Below, in pieces: positions 52,197 to 52,262 of a DNA stretch of 52,262 bases (position 1 is the first letter of the stretch; each line of letters starts with the position of its first letter). The DNA lies in assembly GCF_045635475.1 (NCBI RefSeq), contig NZ_JBJGXI010000039.1, positions 1-52,262 on the forward strand. The letters are read 5' to 3'. The notes below the pieces were generated by a model that was not told the origin of the DNA, made no database searches, and saw nothing but the letters and a program-made list of their open reading frames with translations. The stretch is from JBJGXI01 sp045635475. Its GTDB lineage: Bacteria > Bacillota > Bacilli > Bacillales > Amphibacillaceae. Both the position numbers and the translations under genes were made by a program.

Positions 52197-52262
52197 TTTG
52201 ATCCTTGAAAACTGAACAGAACAATCAAGTGTGTTATGAAAATGATTTGCAAGTTTTCTTGT
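52197..52262 (+). other. Likely rRNA operon leader
   Basis: The segment after tRNA-Ile includes CCTTGAAAACTGAAC, typical of the sequence preceding rRNA genes in bacilli. The rRNA itself would start beyond the window. Confidence 0.55.

Overview
This window is chromosomal DNA of a low-GC, endospore-forming Bacillota, most likely a Bacillaceae member of the Oceanobacillus/Virgibacillus/Gracilibacillus type. The right half follows the Bacillus subtilis order cshA - ydbS - ydbT - rhomboid - acpS - nnr - ydcC - alr - ndoAI - ndoA - rsbRSTUVWsigBrsbX - tex - cmpA - sprT - tRNA cluster, with ykvI and a ROK gene inserted. The last bases look like the leader of an rRNA operon beyond the window. The genus is an inference; no 16S sequence is present.

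Left part (1-15960). The 3' end of an ECF sigma factor gene overlaps a DUF4179 anti-sigma gene. A 1077-1078 residue STAND/TPR regulator with a C-terminal SARP-type (OmpR-like plus BTAD) DNA-binding module follows. It sits just before a ten-gene same-strand cluster: lipoprotein binding protein, two LivG/LivF ATPases, two LivH/LivM permeases, an unrecognised 59-residue protein, a KAS III-like enzyme, an alpha/beta hydrolase, an SDR reductase, a thiolase and an acyl-CoA ligase. This reads as uptake plus CoA activation and beta-oxidation-like breakdown of an unknown carboxylic acid. Two 10-bp direct repeats exactly 11 bp apart lie before a -10 box upstream of the cluster, the layout used by SARP activators. 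A hairpin element of about 115 bp lies immediately upstream of both the regulator and the cluster, in opposite orientations, and a third copy lies beside cmpA.

Middle (15960-29000). This is an accessory region. It holds a DUF3278/HTH pair, a CuA-type cupredoxin lipoprotein followed by an EcsAB-like ABC pair, a methyltransferase, a MarR regulator, and an ABC-F ribosome-protection-type gene. The ABC-F gene is preceded by its own promoter, a 36-codon leader ORF and two terminators, a layout typical of ribosome-mediated attenuation. Further on are a GNAT, a glutaredoxin, a YppG-like protein, an esterase, DegV and an EamA transporter. Several families of non-coding repeats fill the gaps, including a 21-bp periodic array and composite GC-rich hairpin repeats.

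Right part (29000-52262). This is the conserved housekeeping and stress block. The sigma-B partner-switching operon is complete, with a sigma-B-type promoter before rsbV. cmpA (36 codons, minus strand) is present between tex and sprT. Twelve tRNA genes follow (Asn, Ser, Glu, Asp, Gln, Lys, Leu, Leu, Arg, Pro, Gly, Ile). The tRNA-Leu(GAG) gene carries the 17-bp sequence known as the ICEBs1 attachment site, apparently unoccupied.
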